The notes beneath the pieces were generated by a model, which did not search any database, was not told the DNA's origin, and saw only the letters and a list, made by a program, of their open reading frames with translations. Source: Methylobacterium amylolyticum (GTDB taxonomy: Bacteria > Pseudomonadota > Alphaproteobacteria > Rhizobiales > Beijerinckiaceae). Taken from it: 64,000 bases of DNA. The stretch spans positions 1-64,000 of the forward strand of contig NZ_JAUYZI010000008.1 of assembly GCF_030700245.1 (NCBI RefSeq), read 5' to 3'. The translations under genes were made by a program, and so were the position numbers. Below are positions 1 to 10,278 of this stretch, in pieces. Position 1 is the first letter of the stretch. Each line of letters starts with the position of its first letter.

Positions 1-446
1 ACCTCGGCGGCGGCGACGCCCTCGGGGTAGGGCAGGTCGGCCTCGACGACCAGCGCGCGGCGCAGGGGGATCGAGAACGCCACCCCCAGCCAGCCGCCGA
101 TCAGGCAGACGAGGCTCGTCTCCCAGAACGGGAAACCGTGCCAGTGGCCGATCAGCACGAGGCCGGGCAGCACCAGGATGACGTTGCACAGCGTGCCCGC
201 CGCCGAGGCCTGGGTCTGGACGATGTTGGTCTCCAGGACCCCCGCCCCGCCCACCGCCCGCAGCGCCCCCATCGCGATCAGAGCCGCCGGGATCGAGGAC
301 GAGAACGTCATCCCCGTCTTCAGACCCATGTAGACGTTGGCCGCCATGAACACGACGGTGATCAGTGCGCCCAGCACGATCCCGCGCGCGGTCAGTTCCG
401 GATCACGCCGGGCGTGCCGGGCCGTCCTCGGTGTGCGGGCATCCAT
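1..446 (-). CDS. OPT family oligopeptide/metal-chelate transporter, N-terminal part (cut by window edge)
   Basis: The reverse strand opens with ATG at 446 and stays open to the window edge, giving the first 148 residues. A good ribosome binding site (GAGGAAGG) lies seven bases upstream. The residues NVYMGLKTGMTFSSSIPAAL and ETNIVQTQASAAGT are hallmarks of OPT-family proton-coupled transporters, which import oligopeptides or metal chelates. Several hydrophobic segments are visible in this part. It is divergent from the DUF1989 gene with only 107 bases between, so the two may share a control region. Substrate cannot be told from this fragment. Confidence 0.85.
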   Translation of the reverse strand, partial: MDARTPRTARHARRDPELTARGIVLGALITVVFMAANVYMGLKTGMTFSSSIPAALIAMGALRAVGGAGVLETNIVQTQASAAGTLCNVILVLPGLVLIGHWHGFPFWETSLVCLIGGWLGVAFSIPLRRALVVEADLPYPEGVAAAE

Positions 447-553
447 CGGCAGCCTTCCTCGTCGCCCGGGAAACCGCGCGAGGGCCACGGGATTTCCGGG
501 ACGTACCGCCGCGCCCGGCCGCGGCCCCCACCTCATCGCGAATCGAGTCTGAG

Positions 554-1138
554 ATGCGCCACACCATCCCGCCCCGCTCCGGTGCGGCCTTCACGCTCGA
601 CAGCGGCCAGCACCTGACGGTGATCGACCCAGAGGGCGAGCAGGTCGCCGACTTACTCGCCTTCGCCCGCCACGACATCGACGAGGTGATCTCCTCCGGG
701 CGCAGCCTCGACTACGCGAGCCGCCTGTTCCTCACGACCGGCGACGCGCTCTACTCCAATCGCAGCACGGTGCTGCTGCGCATCGTCGAGGACACGGTCG
801 GGCGCCACGACTTCCTGCTGACGCCGTGCTCCGCCGACACCTTCCGCATCATCTACGGGGACGAGCACCCGCATCGCGGCTGTTTCGGCAACCTCGCCCA
901 CGCGCTGGAATCCTACGGGATCGCACCGGACCGGATTCCAGTGGCGTTCAACGTGTTCATGAATGTCGCGGTGGACGGGCAGACCGGCGCGCTCGAAGTC
1001 CGCCCGCCGCTCAGCCGGGCCGGGGATCGCATCGTGTTCCGGGCCGAGACCGACCTGATCATCGGCCTCACTGCCTGCTCGGCGCTCCAATCGAACAACT
1101 ACGCATTCAAGCCGATCCAGTACGAGATTTCGTCTTAG
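554..1138 (+). CDS. DUF1989 / urea carboxylase-associated family protein
   Basis: The 194-residue product has the DUF1989 layout: an N-terminal stretch with GEQVADLLAF, then SNRSTVLLRIVEDTVGRHD, CSADTF and HRGCFGNL, ending in NNYAFKPIQYEI. The family contains the two carboxyguanidine deiminase subunits found beside urea carboxylase in guanidine breakdown, but here there is a single gene and no urea carboxylase or allophanate hydrolase nearby. I chose ATG 554 because family homology begins just after it; the frame stays open further upstream. It leads a four-gene run with a heme N-hydroxylase-like gene, so a role in guanidino or related nitrogen chemistry is an inference. Confidence 0.8.
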   Translation: MRHTIPPRSGAAFTLDSGQHLTVIDPEGEQVADLLAFARHDIDEVISSGRSLDYASRLFLTTGDALYSNRSTVLLRIVEDTVGRHDFLLTPCSADTFRIIYGDEHPHRGCFGNLAHALESYGIAPDRIPVAFNVFMNVAVDGQTGALEVRPPLSRAGDRIVFRAETDLIIGLTACSALQSNNYAFKPIQYEISS

Positions 1139-1220
1139 CGCTCTCCGGACCGGCCGTGAAAAGCAATGGCCCGCGACCGGCCGAGTCCAGAGGCGTGACG
1201 TGACTCCCGATCCCTCATCC

Positions 1221-1267
1221 ACAACATGTGTTGTTCCCAGCTTGCGGTCGAGAGACGCGGGAACAAC
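1221..1267 (+). promoter_or_regulatory. Overlapping inverted repeats in the leader of the GntA-like gene
   Basis: Two inverted repeats share one arm. ACAACA (1221-1226) pairs with TGTTGT (1229-1234), and GTTGTTCCC (1230-1238) pairs perfectly with GGGAACAAC (1259-1267) across a 20-base loop. The two pairings cannot form at once, because bases 1230-1234 belong to both. It lies in the 272-base gap between the DUF1989 gene and the N-hydroxylase-like gene, 144 bases before ATG 1411. It could be an operator or a leader RNA switch; no known riboswitch consensus was recognised. Confidence 0.4.
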
Positions 1268-1410
1268 GCATGCTGGCGGTCGGTTCTGCGGACGAAATCC
1301 CGGACCGACATGATCCCGGATCCGCGCCCGGACCGTCACAGGCCCTGGCGAAGCCCACTCCCCTGCGCGCGGGTCCACTCGGCCCGCGCCTCCCCGCACT
1401 GCGAGTTCTG

Positions 1411-2166
1411 ATGCGTCTTCCGAACGACGACAGCCGGCATCCGCTGGCCGAGCGCTTCCGGACCTTCATCCGACACACCCCCTTCCCCTGCGTCGGCGCC
1501 AAGTCCGCCCTCTCGCGCGGCCAGCTCCGGACGATCGTCGCCCGCGACATCGGATCCGGGTGGGACGACACCCGCATCTACCCGGCGCTGCTCGCCTTTA
1601 TCTGCCGCTACCGGGAGCAGCCCGACCTGTTCCAGAGCTTCGCGGTGATCTTCGAGGGGCCGCGCAGCCTGTCCGAGGAGGCTTTCGAGGCGGCGCTCTG
1701 GGAGCGGGTCCAGTCCCTGTCGGACAAGGACGGCTGCCTCGGCCAGGACCCCGATCCCCGCGTGGCCGCCGACCCGGAGGACCCGCACTTCTCGCTGAGC
1801 CTCGGCGGCGAGGGCTTCTTCATCGTCGGGCTGCACCCGGGCGCCAGCCGCCGCGCCCGCCGGTTCGAGGCGCCGGTGCTCGTGTTCAACCTCCACGACC
1901 AGTTCGCGCGCCTGCGGGCGGAGGGGCGCTACGAGCGCCTGCGCGACTCGATCGTCGAGCGGGACGTGAGTTGGACCGGCTCGGCCAACCCGATGCTCGC
2001 CCAGCACGGGCAGAGCTCCGCGGCCCGGCAGTTCAGCGGGCGGGCGGTCTCGGAAGACTGGGTCTGCCCGTTCCAGCGCCGAGACGCGGCGGCGGCGTGG
2101 GACGCGCAGCAGGTCGCCGCCGACCTGCGCTCGGGCGCCTTCGTGGCCGGCGGCATGGACGGCTGA
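1411..2166 (+). CDS. YqcI/YcgG family heme-dependent N-hydroxylase (GntA-like)
   Basis: The 251-residue product matches the YqcI/YcgG family: FPCVGAKSAL near residue 25, then FFIVGLHPGASRRARRF, VFNLHDQFARLRAEGRYE, the SANPMLAQHG block and the C-terminal SEDWVCPF. The family includes GntA, the heme-dependent enzyme that N-hydroxylates pre-guanitoxin. The actual substrate here is unknown. The open frame runs back to 1228, but the family match begins at ATG 1411, which I chose; its Shine-Dalgarno is weak. The next gene starts 14 bases after the stop, which suggests co-transcription with the two methyltransferases. Confidence 0.75.
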   Translation: MRLPNDDSRHPLAERFRTFIRHTPFPCVGAKSALSRGQLRTIVARDIGSGWDDTRIYPALLAFICRYREQPDLFQSFAVIFEGPRSLSEEAFEAALWERVQSLSDKDGCLGQDPDPRVAADPEDPHFSLSLGGEGFFIVGLHPGASRRARRFEAPVLVFNLHDQFARLRAEGRYERLRDSIVERDVSWTGSANPMLAQHGQSSAARQFSGRAVSEDWVCPFQRRDAAAAWDAQQVAADLRSGAFVAGGMDG

Positions 2167-2180
2167 GGGGAGATCGGACC

Positions 2181-3134
2181 ATGACGCGGGCGATCCCCTT
2201 CCCGGACCGGGACGACGACGCGCTCCTCGCGCTGATCCGGGCGGTGCGCGAGACCGGCTACGGCTTCACCACCGTCACCCCGGCGACCCACGCCCGGGTG
2301 AATACCCGACCGGCGAACGCCGAGGCGCGGGCGCTGCGCGACGTGTTCGGCTGGAGCCGGCTGTTCCGGCCGGGCCTGCTCCCGGACGGGCTCGTGGGCC
2401 TGATGGAGGCGGCCGGCGCGCTGACCCGCGAGGGCGACCTGCTGCGGGCCGGGATCCGGCTGTCGAGCCTCGACGGCGAGTTGTTCGCCCACTCCGCCTA
2501 CCCGCCGAGCGCGGCCGACGCGGTGTTCTTCGGCCCCGATACGGTCCGCTTCGTCGGGGCGGTGCTGGAGCACCTCGCGGGGCGGGCGCGGCCGGTGCGC
2601 CGGGCAATCGATATCGGCTGCGGCTCGGGCGCGGCCGGGATCACGGTCGCCAAGCGCGCCTCAGGGGCCGCGGTGACGCTCGTCGACATCAACCCCGCCG
2701 CGCTCCGCGCCGCGGGGGTCAACGCCCGGCTCGCCGGCACCGACGGGGTCGATCTGCGCCGCAGCGACCTGCTGTGCGGCGTCGACGGGGATTTCGACCT
2801 GATCGTCTCGAACCCGCCGTTCATGGTCGATGCCGCGGGGCGCGCATACCGGCACGGGGGCGGCCCCCTCGGCGCGGGCCTCTCGCTGAAGGTGGTCGAG
2901 GCGGCCGCCGACCGCCTCGCGCCGGGCGGCAGCCTCGTGCTGTTCACCGGCGCCGCGATCGTGGCGGGCGACGATCCGTTCCGCGAGGCGGCCGGGGAGA
3001 CGTGCGACCGCGCCGGGCTCGACTGGACCTACCGGGAGTTCGACCCGGACGCCTACGGCGAGGAACTGGACGACCCGGCCTACGCGGCGGCCGAGCGCAT
3101 CGCCCTCGTCGTGCTGACGGCGACGCGGCCGTGA
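2181..3134 (+). CDS. Class I SAM-dependent methyltransferase with NPPF motif
   Basis: The 317-residue protein has an N-terminal helical domain and then a Rossmann methyltransferase core: AIDIGCGSGAAGI (motif I, about residue 140), VTLVDINPAALRAA (motif II) and DLIVSNPPFMVD (motif IV). NPP(F/Y) typifies enzymes that methylate planar nitrogen, such as HemK/PrmC glutamine methylases and the RsmC/TrmN6 group. The N-terminal domain is unlike the HemK one that I know, so the target may be a protein, an RNA or a small molecule. It sits 14 bases after the GntA-like gene and 11 before the EgtD-like gene, so a role in the same pathway is possible but unproven. Confidence 0.75.
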   Translation: MTRAIPFPDRDDDALLALIRAVRETGYGFTTVTPATHARVNTRPANAEARALRDVFGWSRLFRPGLLPDGLVGLMEAAGALTREGDLLRAGIRLSSLDGELFAHSAYPPSAADAVFFGPDTVRFVGAVLEHLAGRARPVRRAIDIGCGSGAAGITVAKRASGAAVTLVDINPAALRAAGVNARLAGTDGVDLRRSDLLCGVDGDFDLIVSNPPFMVDAAGRAYRHGGGPLGAGLSLKVVEAAADRLAPGGSLVLFTGAAIVAGDDPFREAAGETCDRAGLDWTYREFDPDAYGEELDDPAYAAAERIALVVLTATRP

Positions 3135-3145
3135 GCGGGGCAACC

Positions 3146-4153
3146 ATGACCGAGGCAGCCATGACCGGCGCTCCCGAGAGCGCTTCGACGGAGGCGGCCG
3201 CCCATGCGCGGGAGGAAGCCGAGCGGGCGGAGTTCCTGCGCGACGCGCTCGCGGGCCTGAGCGGAGAGCCGAAGACCATCCCGGGCAAGTACCTCTGGGA
3301 CGCGCGCGGCTCCGACCTGTTCGACCGGATCTGCGGCACCGCCGACTACTACCCGACCCGGCAGGAGATGGCGTTGCTGCCCCGCGCGGCCGCCGAGGCC
3401 GTCGCCGCAATCGGCCCCGGCGCCACGGTGGTGGAGTTCGGCGCCGGCGCGAGCCGCAAGATCCGCGTCCTGCTCGACGCGCTGGAGCGCCCCGAGGCCT
3501 ACATCGCCCTCGACATCTCGGGCGCCTACCTGGAGGCCGCGGTCGCGCGGCTCGCGCCGGACTATCCCGGCGTGGCAATGACCCCGTTCTGCGCCGACTA
3601 CACCCGGCCGGTGCGGCTGCCGGTGGACCTCGCGGGGCGGCCGGTGCTCGGCTTCTACCCGGGCACCAGCATCGGCAACTTCGCCCCCGACGAGGCGGAA
3701 CGGTTCATGGCCCGCGCCCGGGAGACCCTGGGCCCGAGCCTGTTCCTGATCGGCACCGACGCCACGCAGGATCCCGAGCGCCTGCGACGGGCCTATGGCG
3801 GGGCGGACGGGCTGATGGCTGCCTTCCACGGCAACCTGCTGCACCGCCTGAGACGGGACCTCGGCGCCGAACTCGACCCGGACGCCTTCGCCCACACGCT
3901 GCGCATCGGCGGCGATCCGCTGCGCGTCGAGGCCCATCTCGCGGCGCGCGATCCCACGACGATCCGCCTCGGCGACACCCGGATCGCCTTCGCGGCCGGC
4001 GAGAGCCTGCGCACCGACCTCTCTCACAAATACGCGCCCGAGGCGTTCCGGGCCCTCGCCGTCCGGGCGGGCTGGACTCCGGTCGCCACCGTGGCCGAGG
4101 CCGGCGGCAGCTTCTGCCTGCACCTGCTCCGGACCGGCCCGGCGCGGGACTGA
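3146..4153 (+). CDS. egtD: EgtD-like L-histidine N-alpha-methyltransferase family protein
   Basis: The 335-residue protein has the EgtD order of motifs: TADYYPTRQEMALL near residue 70, VVEFGAGASRKIRVLLDAL (SAM binding), LGFYPGTSIGNFAPDEA and, near the C-terminus, AGESLRTDLSHKY. EgtD trimethylates histidine to hercynine in ergothioneine synthesis. In the mycobacterial enzyme the last motif carries Glu282 and Ser284, which contact the imidazole; here the Glu position is Asp291 while the Ser is kept. No egtB is present in the window. The start follows GGGG weakly; the gene begins 11 bases after the upstream methyltransferase. It is either a true EgtD or a relative trimethylating another amino acid. 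Confidence 0.8.
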   Translation: MTEAAMTGAPESASTEAAAHAREEAERAEFLRDALAGLSGEPKTIPGKYLWDARGSDLFDRICGTADYYPTRQEMALLPRAAAEAVAAIGPGATVVEFGAGASRKIRVLLDALERPEAYIALDISGAYLEAAVARLAPDYPGVAMTPFCADYTRPVRLPVDLAGRPVLGFYPGTSIGNFAPDEAERFMARARETLGPSLFLIGTDATQDPERLRRAYGGADGLMAAFHGNLLHRLRRDLGAELDPDAFAHTLRIGGDPLRVEAHLAARDPTTIRLGDTRIAFAAGESLRTDLSHKYAPEAFRALAVRAGWTPVATVAEAGGSFCLHLLRTGPARD

Positions 4154-4251
4154 GCCTCTTCAAGCGGCGGAGAATTAACCGGCGATGGAGGGATCGCCCG
4201 GCCCCGGCCCGCGTTTCATGGGATCCGTCGGGCACCCGCAGGAGGATCGCC

Positions 4252-4488
4252 GTGGGTCTGGCCGCCTTCGTGTTCTTCGTCGTTCCCTGGATGATCTTCG
4301 CGGCGTGGCTGTTCCGCCTGCCGGACGCCCTGCGGCTCGGCGTCCCGCCGACCCCATGGCGGCCGCTCACCGATTATCCCGACCCGCCGCGCGACCAGCG
4401 CACGATGGAAAGCCCCCACAACCGGCCGCACGAGGCCGGGTCGAGTTCGGCCGATATGGACAAGCACCGCCCACTCGAGATCGCGTGA
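4252..4488 (+). CDS. Small single-span membrane protein, unknown function
   Basis: A GTG start follows a good ribosome binding site (AGGAGG, 4240-4245). The 78-residue product has one strong hydrophobic segment at residues 3-21 (AAFVFFVVPWMIFAAWLF), then LPDALRLGVPPTPWRPL and a polar proline-rich tail. I do not recognise the family. It stands 98 bases after the EgtD-like gene on the same strand and may belong to that transcript, but nothing in it points to a function. Confidence 0.55.
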   Translation: MGLAAFVFFVVPWMIFAAWLFRLPDALRLGVPPTPWRPLTDYPDPPRDQRTMESPHNRPHEAGSSSADMDKHRPLEIA

Positions 4489-4625
4489 CGGGCAAGCCGC
4501 GCGCGTCGGTCTTCCTCATCCCACGCGGCGCAAAATCCATTCACCGACGCTCGACGCATCGACCCGTGCCCGGATCTCCGGCGACACGGGTTTGACGCGG
4601 CGGCGCTCTGCGCGCGGACCGATGG

Positions 4626-4712
4626 TCAGCGCGGCGCGGGCGAGGCAACGGCCCCCGCGACGATCGCGGACAGGGCCAGGGCGAGCGCCCCGAGGAAGAC
4701 GAGCGTGGTCAC
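4626..4712 (-). CDS. Possible 28-residue hydrophobic micropeptide
   Basis: A GTG-started minus-strand reading frame encodes 28 residues, VTTLVFLGALALALSAIVAG followed by AVASPAPR. It resembles a single membrane span or a bare signal sequence. The only extra support is position: a CtrA-type site lies 76 bases upstream of the start on this strand. There is no clear Shine-Dalgarno sequence. It may be a chance frame in GC-rich DNA. Confidence 0.25.
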   Translation of the reverse strand: MTTLVFLGALALALSAIVAGAVASPAPR

Positions 4713-4787
4713 GTTGGAGGCCCCTGATCCCGGCGCCCTGTCGGCGCCGATCCCGCGCGGCAGTCGGATTTGCTTGAGCGCCGGCGG

Positions 4788-4802
4788 TTAACGCCTGGTT
4801 AA
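4788..4802 (-). promoter_or_regulatory. CtrA-type site TTAA-N7-TTAA
   Basis: The sequence TTAACGCCTGGTTAA has two TTAA half-sites separated by exactly seven bases, the binding pattern of the alphaproteobacterial cell-cycle regulator CtrA. TTAA is rare in DNA this GC-rich. The nearest downstream frame is the minus-strand micropeptide at 4712. Confidence 0.45.
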
Positions 4803-5008
4803 ACCGGGTGCATTGATTGGGCTGAACAGCCAGGGGATTTGTTTCCGACGTTGTGGGTCGATCCCCGGCACGACGGCGCGGACGGGGATCTCCGTGCATC
4901 CGACGCGGTGCATAGGGCGCTGTCCGTCGCATGCACGACACCGACCTCGATCGCATCGATGCCCGGCCATACGCCGCTACGCGCAGCCATGCTGACGCGC
5001 AGCCTCGC

Positions 5009-5103
5009 CGTCATCGCGAACGACAGCGAAGCGCCCCGGGGCAGCGAGCGCTTTTCGGAGATTGGCGATGCCCTCGGTTGCTTTGCTACGCGCGCAAAGA
5101 CGA
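5009..5103. repeat. Intergenic palindromic repeat (REP-like), copy 1
   Basis: The element begins CGTCATCGCGAACGACAGCGAAGC and ends in the inverted counterpart GGTTGCTTTGCTACGCGCGCAAAGACG, so its ends can pair into a long imperfect hairpin. A related element lies at 8437-8527. Both are between genes and next to tRNA genes. This fits the dispersed palindromic repeats common in Methylobacterium-type genomes. Confidence 0.5.
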
Positions 5104-5145
5104 CCCCGAACGATCACGATGCACTCAATCGAAGAAAGTCTGATT

Positions 5146-5221
<76 letters not shown>

Positions 5222-5281
5222 GCGCCCGGCCCGCGGCGCGGGGGGCGACGGGGACCGCAATAGGGGAGCGGCGGGAGGGGG

Positions 5282-5920
5282 TCAACCGATCCGGGCGCGG
5301 GCGTCCTCGACGAGGGTGAGGGCCCGGGCGAAGGCGGCCTCGGCGTCGAGGTCGGTGGTGTCGAGCCGCACCGCGTCCTCGGCCATCCGCAGGGGGGCTG
5401 CGGCGCGGCCGGCGTCGCGGGCGTCGCGGGCCTCGATGTCGGCGCGGATCGCCTCCAGCGTCGCGGCCTCGCCGCGGCCGGCGAGTTCGCGGTGGCGGCG
5501 GCGGGCGCGCTCGGCCGACGAGGCAGTGATGAACAGCTTCACCGGCGCGTCCGGGCAGACCACGGTGCCGATGTCGCGGCCGTCGAGGACGGCGCCGGCC
5601 GGGTCGGCGGCGAAGCGGCGCTGCCACGCCAGCAGCGCGGCGCGCACCTCCGGCACCGCCGAGACCCGGGAGGCCGCCTCGCCCATCGCCCGGTCCCGCA
5701 GGCGCGGGTCGTCGAGCGAGCCGGCGTCGAGGGCGGCGGCGGCGCCGGCCGCCGCGCCGGCATCGTTCAGGGATGTCCCGGCATCGACCAGCGCCAGCGC
5801 CACCGCGCGGTAGAGCAGGCCGGTGTCGAGGTGGGGCAGGCGGTAATGGGCGGCGAGGCGTTTGGCGAGCGTCCCCTTGCCCGAGGCGGCCGGGCCGTCG
5901 ATGGCGATGACGAGGCGCAT
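5282..5920 (-). CDS. cmk: Cytidylate kinase
   Basis: The 212-residue product is the usual length for bacterial CMP/dCMP kinase, which phosphorylates CMP and dCMP for nucleic acid synthesis. The P-loop [17 protein letters not shown] is at residues 7-23, followed by [12 protein letters not shown], and the middle has [20 protein letters not shown] and [10 protein letters not shown]. The ATG at 5920 is two bases after the aroA stop, so the two are translationally linked. rpsA, which often follows cmk in alphaproteobacteria, is not next; tRNA-Lys is. Confidence 0.95.
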   Translation of the reverse strand: MRLVIAIDGPAASGKGTLAKRLAAHYRLPHLDTGLLYRAVALALVDAGTSLNDAGAAAGAAAALDAGSLDDPRLRDRAMGEAASRVSAVPEVRAALLAWQRRFAADPAGAVLDGRDIGTVVCPDAPVKLFITASSAERARRRHRELAGRGEAATLEAIRADIEARDARDAGRAAAPLRMAEDAVRLDTTDLDAEAAFARALTLVEDARARIG

Positions 5921-5922
5921 CC

Positions 5923-8132
<2,210 letters not shown>

Positions 8133-8256
8133 TTCTTCTTTCGACAGCGTTCCAGGCTTCGATGCACCGTTCAGGGTGACGCAGACTTGTTGCGAGACCG
8201 GTCGCCCGAGGCGGCCGATACGACGCCCGCGGGACCCGAACCGCGGCGGACAATGT

Positions 8257-8332
8257 GGGGCCTTAGCTCAGCTGGGAGAGCGCTTCCATGGCATGGAAGA
8301 GGTCATCGGTTCGATCCCGTTAGGCTCCACCA
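8257..8332 (+). tRNA. tRNA-Ala (anticodon GGC), copy 2
   Basis: This is identical in sequence to the copy at 8057-8132, including the anticodon GGC and the encoded CCA at 8330-8332. It is probably co-transcribed with copy 1, since the spacer between them has no clear promoter. Confidence 0.95.
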
Positions 8333-8436
8333 GTCTATTCCGAAGGACACGAAGGGCGCGGGATCCGGCCTGCGCAGTCTCGCCGAACGGGATCGTGCCG
8401 TCCCAGGATTTCGACCGAAGGATTCGCCGCCGCTCC

Positions 8437-8527
8437 CGTCTTTGCGAGCGGAGCGAAGCAACCCAGGCGCGCCACGGTCTGCGAGCGCGCGCTGTCCTGG
8501 GTCGCTTCGCCTGCGGCTCGCGATGAT
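8437..8527. repeat. Intergenic palindromic repeat (REP-like), copy 2
   Basis: It opens with CGTCTTTGCGAGCGGAGCG followed by AAGCAACCCAGG and closes with CCTGGGTCGCTTCG then CCTGCGGCTCGCGATGA, which is the inverted counterpart. It is related to the element at 5009-5103. It sits between tRNA-Ala and the 3' end of the aldehyde dehydrogenase gene and could act as an mRNA end structure. Confidence 0.55.
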
Positions 8528-8604
8528 GGCGGCGGCGGGGAGTCCAGCCACCCGCCGCACAAAGCTCCTGCCTCTCTTCGACCTCCGCGCAAACCCGAAA
8601 ACAA

Positions 8605-10179
8605 TCAGCCGCCGAGCTTGCCGTCGACGCGGCGCGGGACGCCCAGCGGGTTGTCCTGGCGGAGCGCCGCCGGCAGCAGCGCATCGGGCAGGTCCTGGTA
8701 GCAGACCGGACGCAGGAAGCGCTGGATCGCGAGGCTGCCGACCGACGTGGTGCGCCCGTCCGAGGTCGCGGGATAGGGCCCGCCGTGCACCATGGCATGG
8801 CCGACCTCGACGCCCGTGCCGAAGCCGTTGACGAGGATGCGTCCGACCTTGCGCTCCAAGAGCGGCAACAACTCCCGGGCGGCCGCGTGGTCGCCGTCGT
8901 CGATGTGGAGCGCGGCCGTGAGCTGACCCTCCAGCCGCTCCAGCACCGCGCGGATCTCGCCCGCGTCCCGGCAGCGCACCACCAGCGAGGCCGCGCCGAA
9001 CACCTCCTCCGCCAGATGCGGGTCGGACAGGAACGCCCCGGCCGTGGTGGCGAACAGGGTCGGCTGGCCCTGGTTGTCGCCCCCTGCCTTGCCGCGGGCG
9101 AGCGTCTCGACGGCGGAATTGCCCTCAAGCGCCGCGACCCCGGCGCAGTAGGCCCGGTGGATGCCCGGCGTCAGCATCGTCTGCGCGGCCACGCCCGCCA
9201 GGGCCTCGGAGGCACCGGCCAGGAACGCGTCGAGGCCCTTCCCCTCCACCGCCAGGATCAGGCCGGGATTGGTGCAGAACTGACCGGAGCCGAGCGTCAG
9301 CGCCGCCACGAACGCCTTGCCGATCTCGGCGCCGCGGGCGGCGAGGGCTGCGGGGAACAGGACAACCGGGTTGATCGAGCTCATCTCGGCGTAGACCGGG
9401 ATCGGCACGCTGCGCTCGGCGGCGATCTTCATCAGCGCCGTGCCGCCGCCCCGCGAGCCGGTGAAGCCGACCGCCGCGATGCGCGGGTCGGCCACCAGCG
9501 CCTGGCCGACCTCGATGCCGGCGTCGAGGAGCAGCGAGAACACCCCCGCCGGCAGGCCGCTCGCGGCCACGGCCTTCGCCACCGCGCGGCCGACGAGTTC
9601 CGAGGTTCCGGGATGGGCGGGATGCGCCTTGGCCACCACCGGACAGCCGGCGGCGAGCGCCGAGGCGGTGTCGCCGCCCGCCACCGAGAAGGCGAGCGGG
9701 AAGTTCGAGGCGCCGAACACCGCCACCGGGCCGACCGCGATGGTGCGCAGGCGCAGGTCCGGCCGGGGCAGCGGCTTGCGCTCGGGCAGGGCCGGGTCGA
9801 CGCGGGCTTCGAGGAAGCCGCCGTCGCGCACGACGGCCGCGAACATGCGCAACTGCCCGACCGTGCGGCCGCGCTCGCCCTCCAGTCGCGGGCGCGGCAG
9901 GCCGCTCTCGGCCATGCAGCGCTCGATCAGCGCGTCGCCGAGCGCGCCGATCTCGTCGGCGACCCGCTCCAGGAAGGCGGCGCGGGTTTCGAGGTCGGTC
10001 TCGCGGTACGCGTCGAGCGCCTCGTGCGCGAGCGCGCAGGCCCGCTCGACCTGATCGGGCGTCGCCGAGGTGAAGCCCGGGGCGATGGACCGGCCGCTCG
10101 CCGCCTCCACCGCCTGCCAGGGCTCGCCGCCGCCGGGCAGGGTCTCCGAGCCGATCAGGTTCTCGCCGCGCAGGTCCAT
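8605..10179 (-). CDS. Alpha-ketoglutarate semialdehyde dehydrogenase family aldehyde dehydrogenase
   Basis: The 524-residue product is an aldehyde dehydrogenase of the 2,5-dioxovalerate/alpha-KGSA class. It carries [20 protein letters not shown] (nucleotide fold), [14 protein letters not shown], and the catalytic cysteine in [10 protein letters not shown]. In Weimberg-type sugar acid breakdown this enzyme oxidises alpha-ketoglutarate semialdehyde to alpha-ketoglutarate, which fits the dehydratases encoded at 15.3 and 18.2 kb. I chose ATG 10179 ([10 protein letters not shown]) over the longer frame to 10236: a GGAG lies eight bases upstream and homology starts there. It follows the TPP enzyme gene on the same strand. 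Confidence 0.9.
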   Translation of the reverse strand: MDLRGENLIGSETLPGGGEPWQAVEAASGRSIAPGFTSATPDQVERACALAHEALDAYRETDLETRAAFLERVADEIGALGDALIERCMAESGLPRPRLEGERGRTVGQLRMFAAVVRDGGFLEARVDPALPERKPLPRPDLRLRTIAVGPVAVFGASNFPLAFSVAGGDTASALAAGCPVVAKAHPAHPGTSELVGRAVAKAVAASGLPAGVFSLLLDAGIEVGQALVADPRIAAVGFTGSRGGGTALMKIAAERSVPIPVYAEMSSINPVVLFPAALAARGAEIGKAFVAALTLGSGQFCTNPGLILAVEGKGLDAFLAGASEALAGVAAQTMLTPGIHRAYCAGVAALEGNSAVETLARGKAGGDNQGQPTLFATTAGAFLSDPHLAEEVFGAASLVVRCRDAGEIRAVLERLEGQLTAALHIDDGDHAAARELLPLLERKVGRILVNGFGTGVEVGHAMVHGGPYPATSDGRTTSVGSLAIQRFLRPVCYQDLPDALLPAALRQDNPLGVPRRVDGKLGG

Positions 10180-10278
10180 TGGGGGTACTCCGTCGAGGAA
10201 TGCGGCCGCCGGCACCGTCCGGCCGGGGCCGCTCACGCTATCGCTTCAGGGCACGCGCGGGTTCAGCCGCGCGGGCGT

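Larger units (their letters stand above)
4489..5145. other. 657-base intergenic region without a well-supported gene
   Basis: Between the small membrane protein gene and tRNA-Lys no ORF has convincing coding character. The stretch does hold a possible 28-codon micro-ORF on the minus strand (4626-4712), a full CtrA-type site (4788-4802) and a palindromic repeat (5009-5103), each listed separately. The part from about 4800 to 5000 is less GC-rich than its surroundings. Confidence 0.6.

Noticed and set aside
1228..1410. Longer start for the GntA-like gene
   Set aside because: The extra 61 residues have no family match, and the region contains the overlapping inverted repeats. ATG 1411 fits the family better.
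1139..1410. Guanidine (ykkC-type) riboswitch before the GntA-like gene
   Set aside because: I looked because of the guanidine link, but the paired ACGR loops of the mini-ykkC class and the conserved core of the ykkC class are not present.
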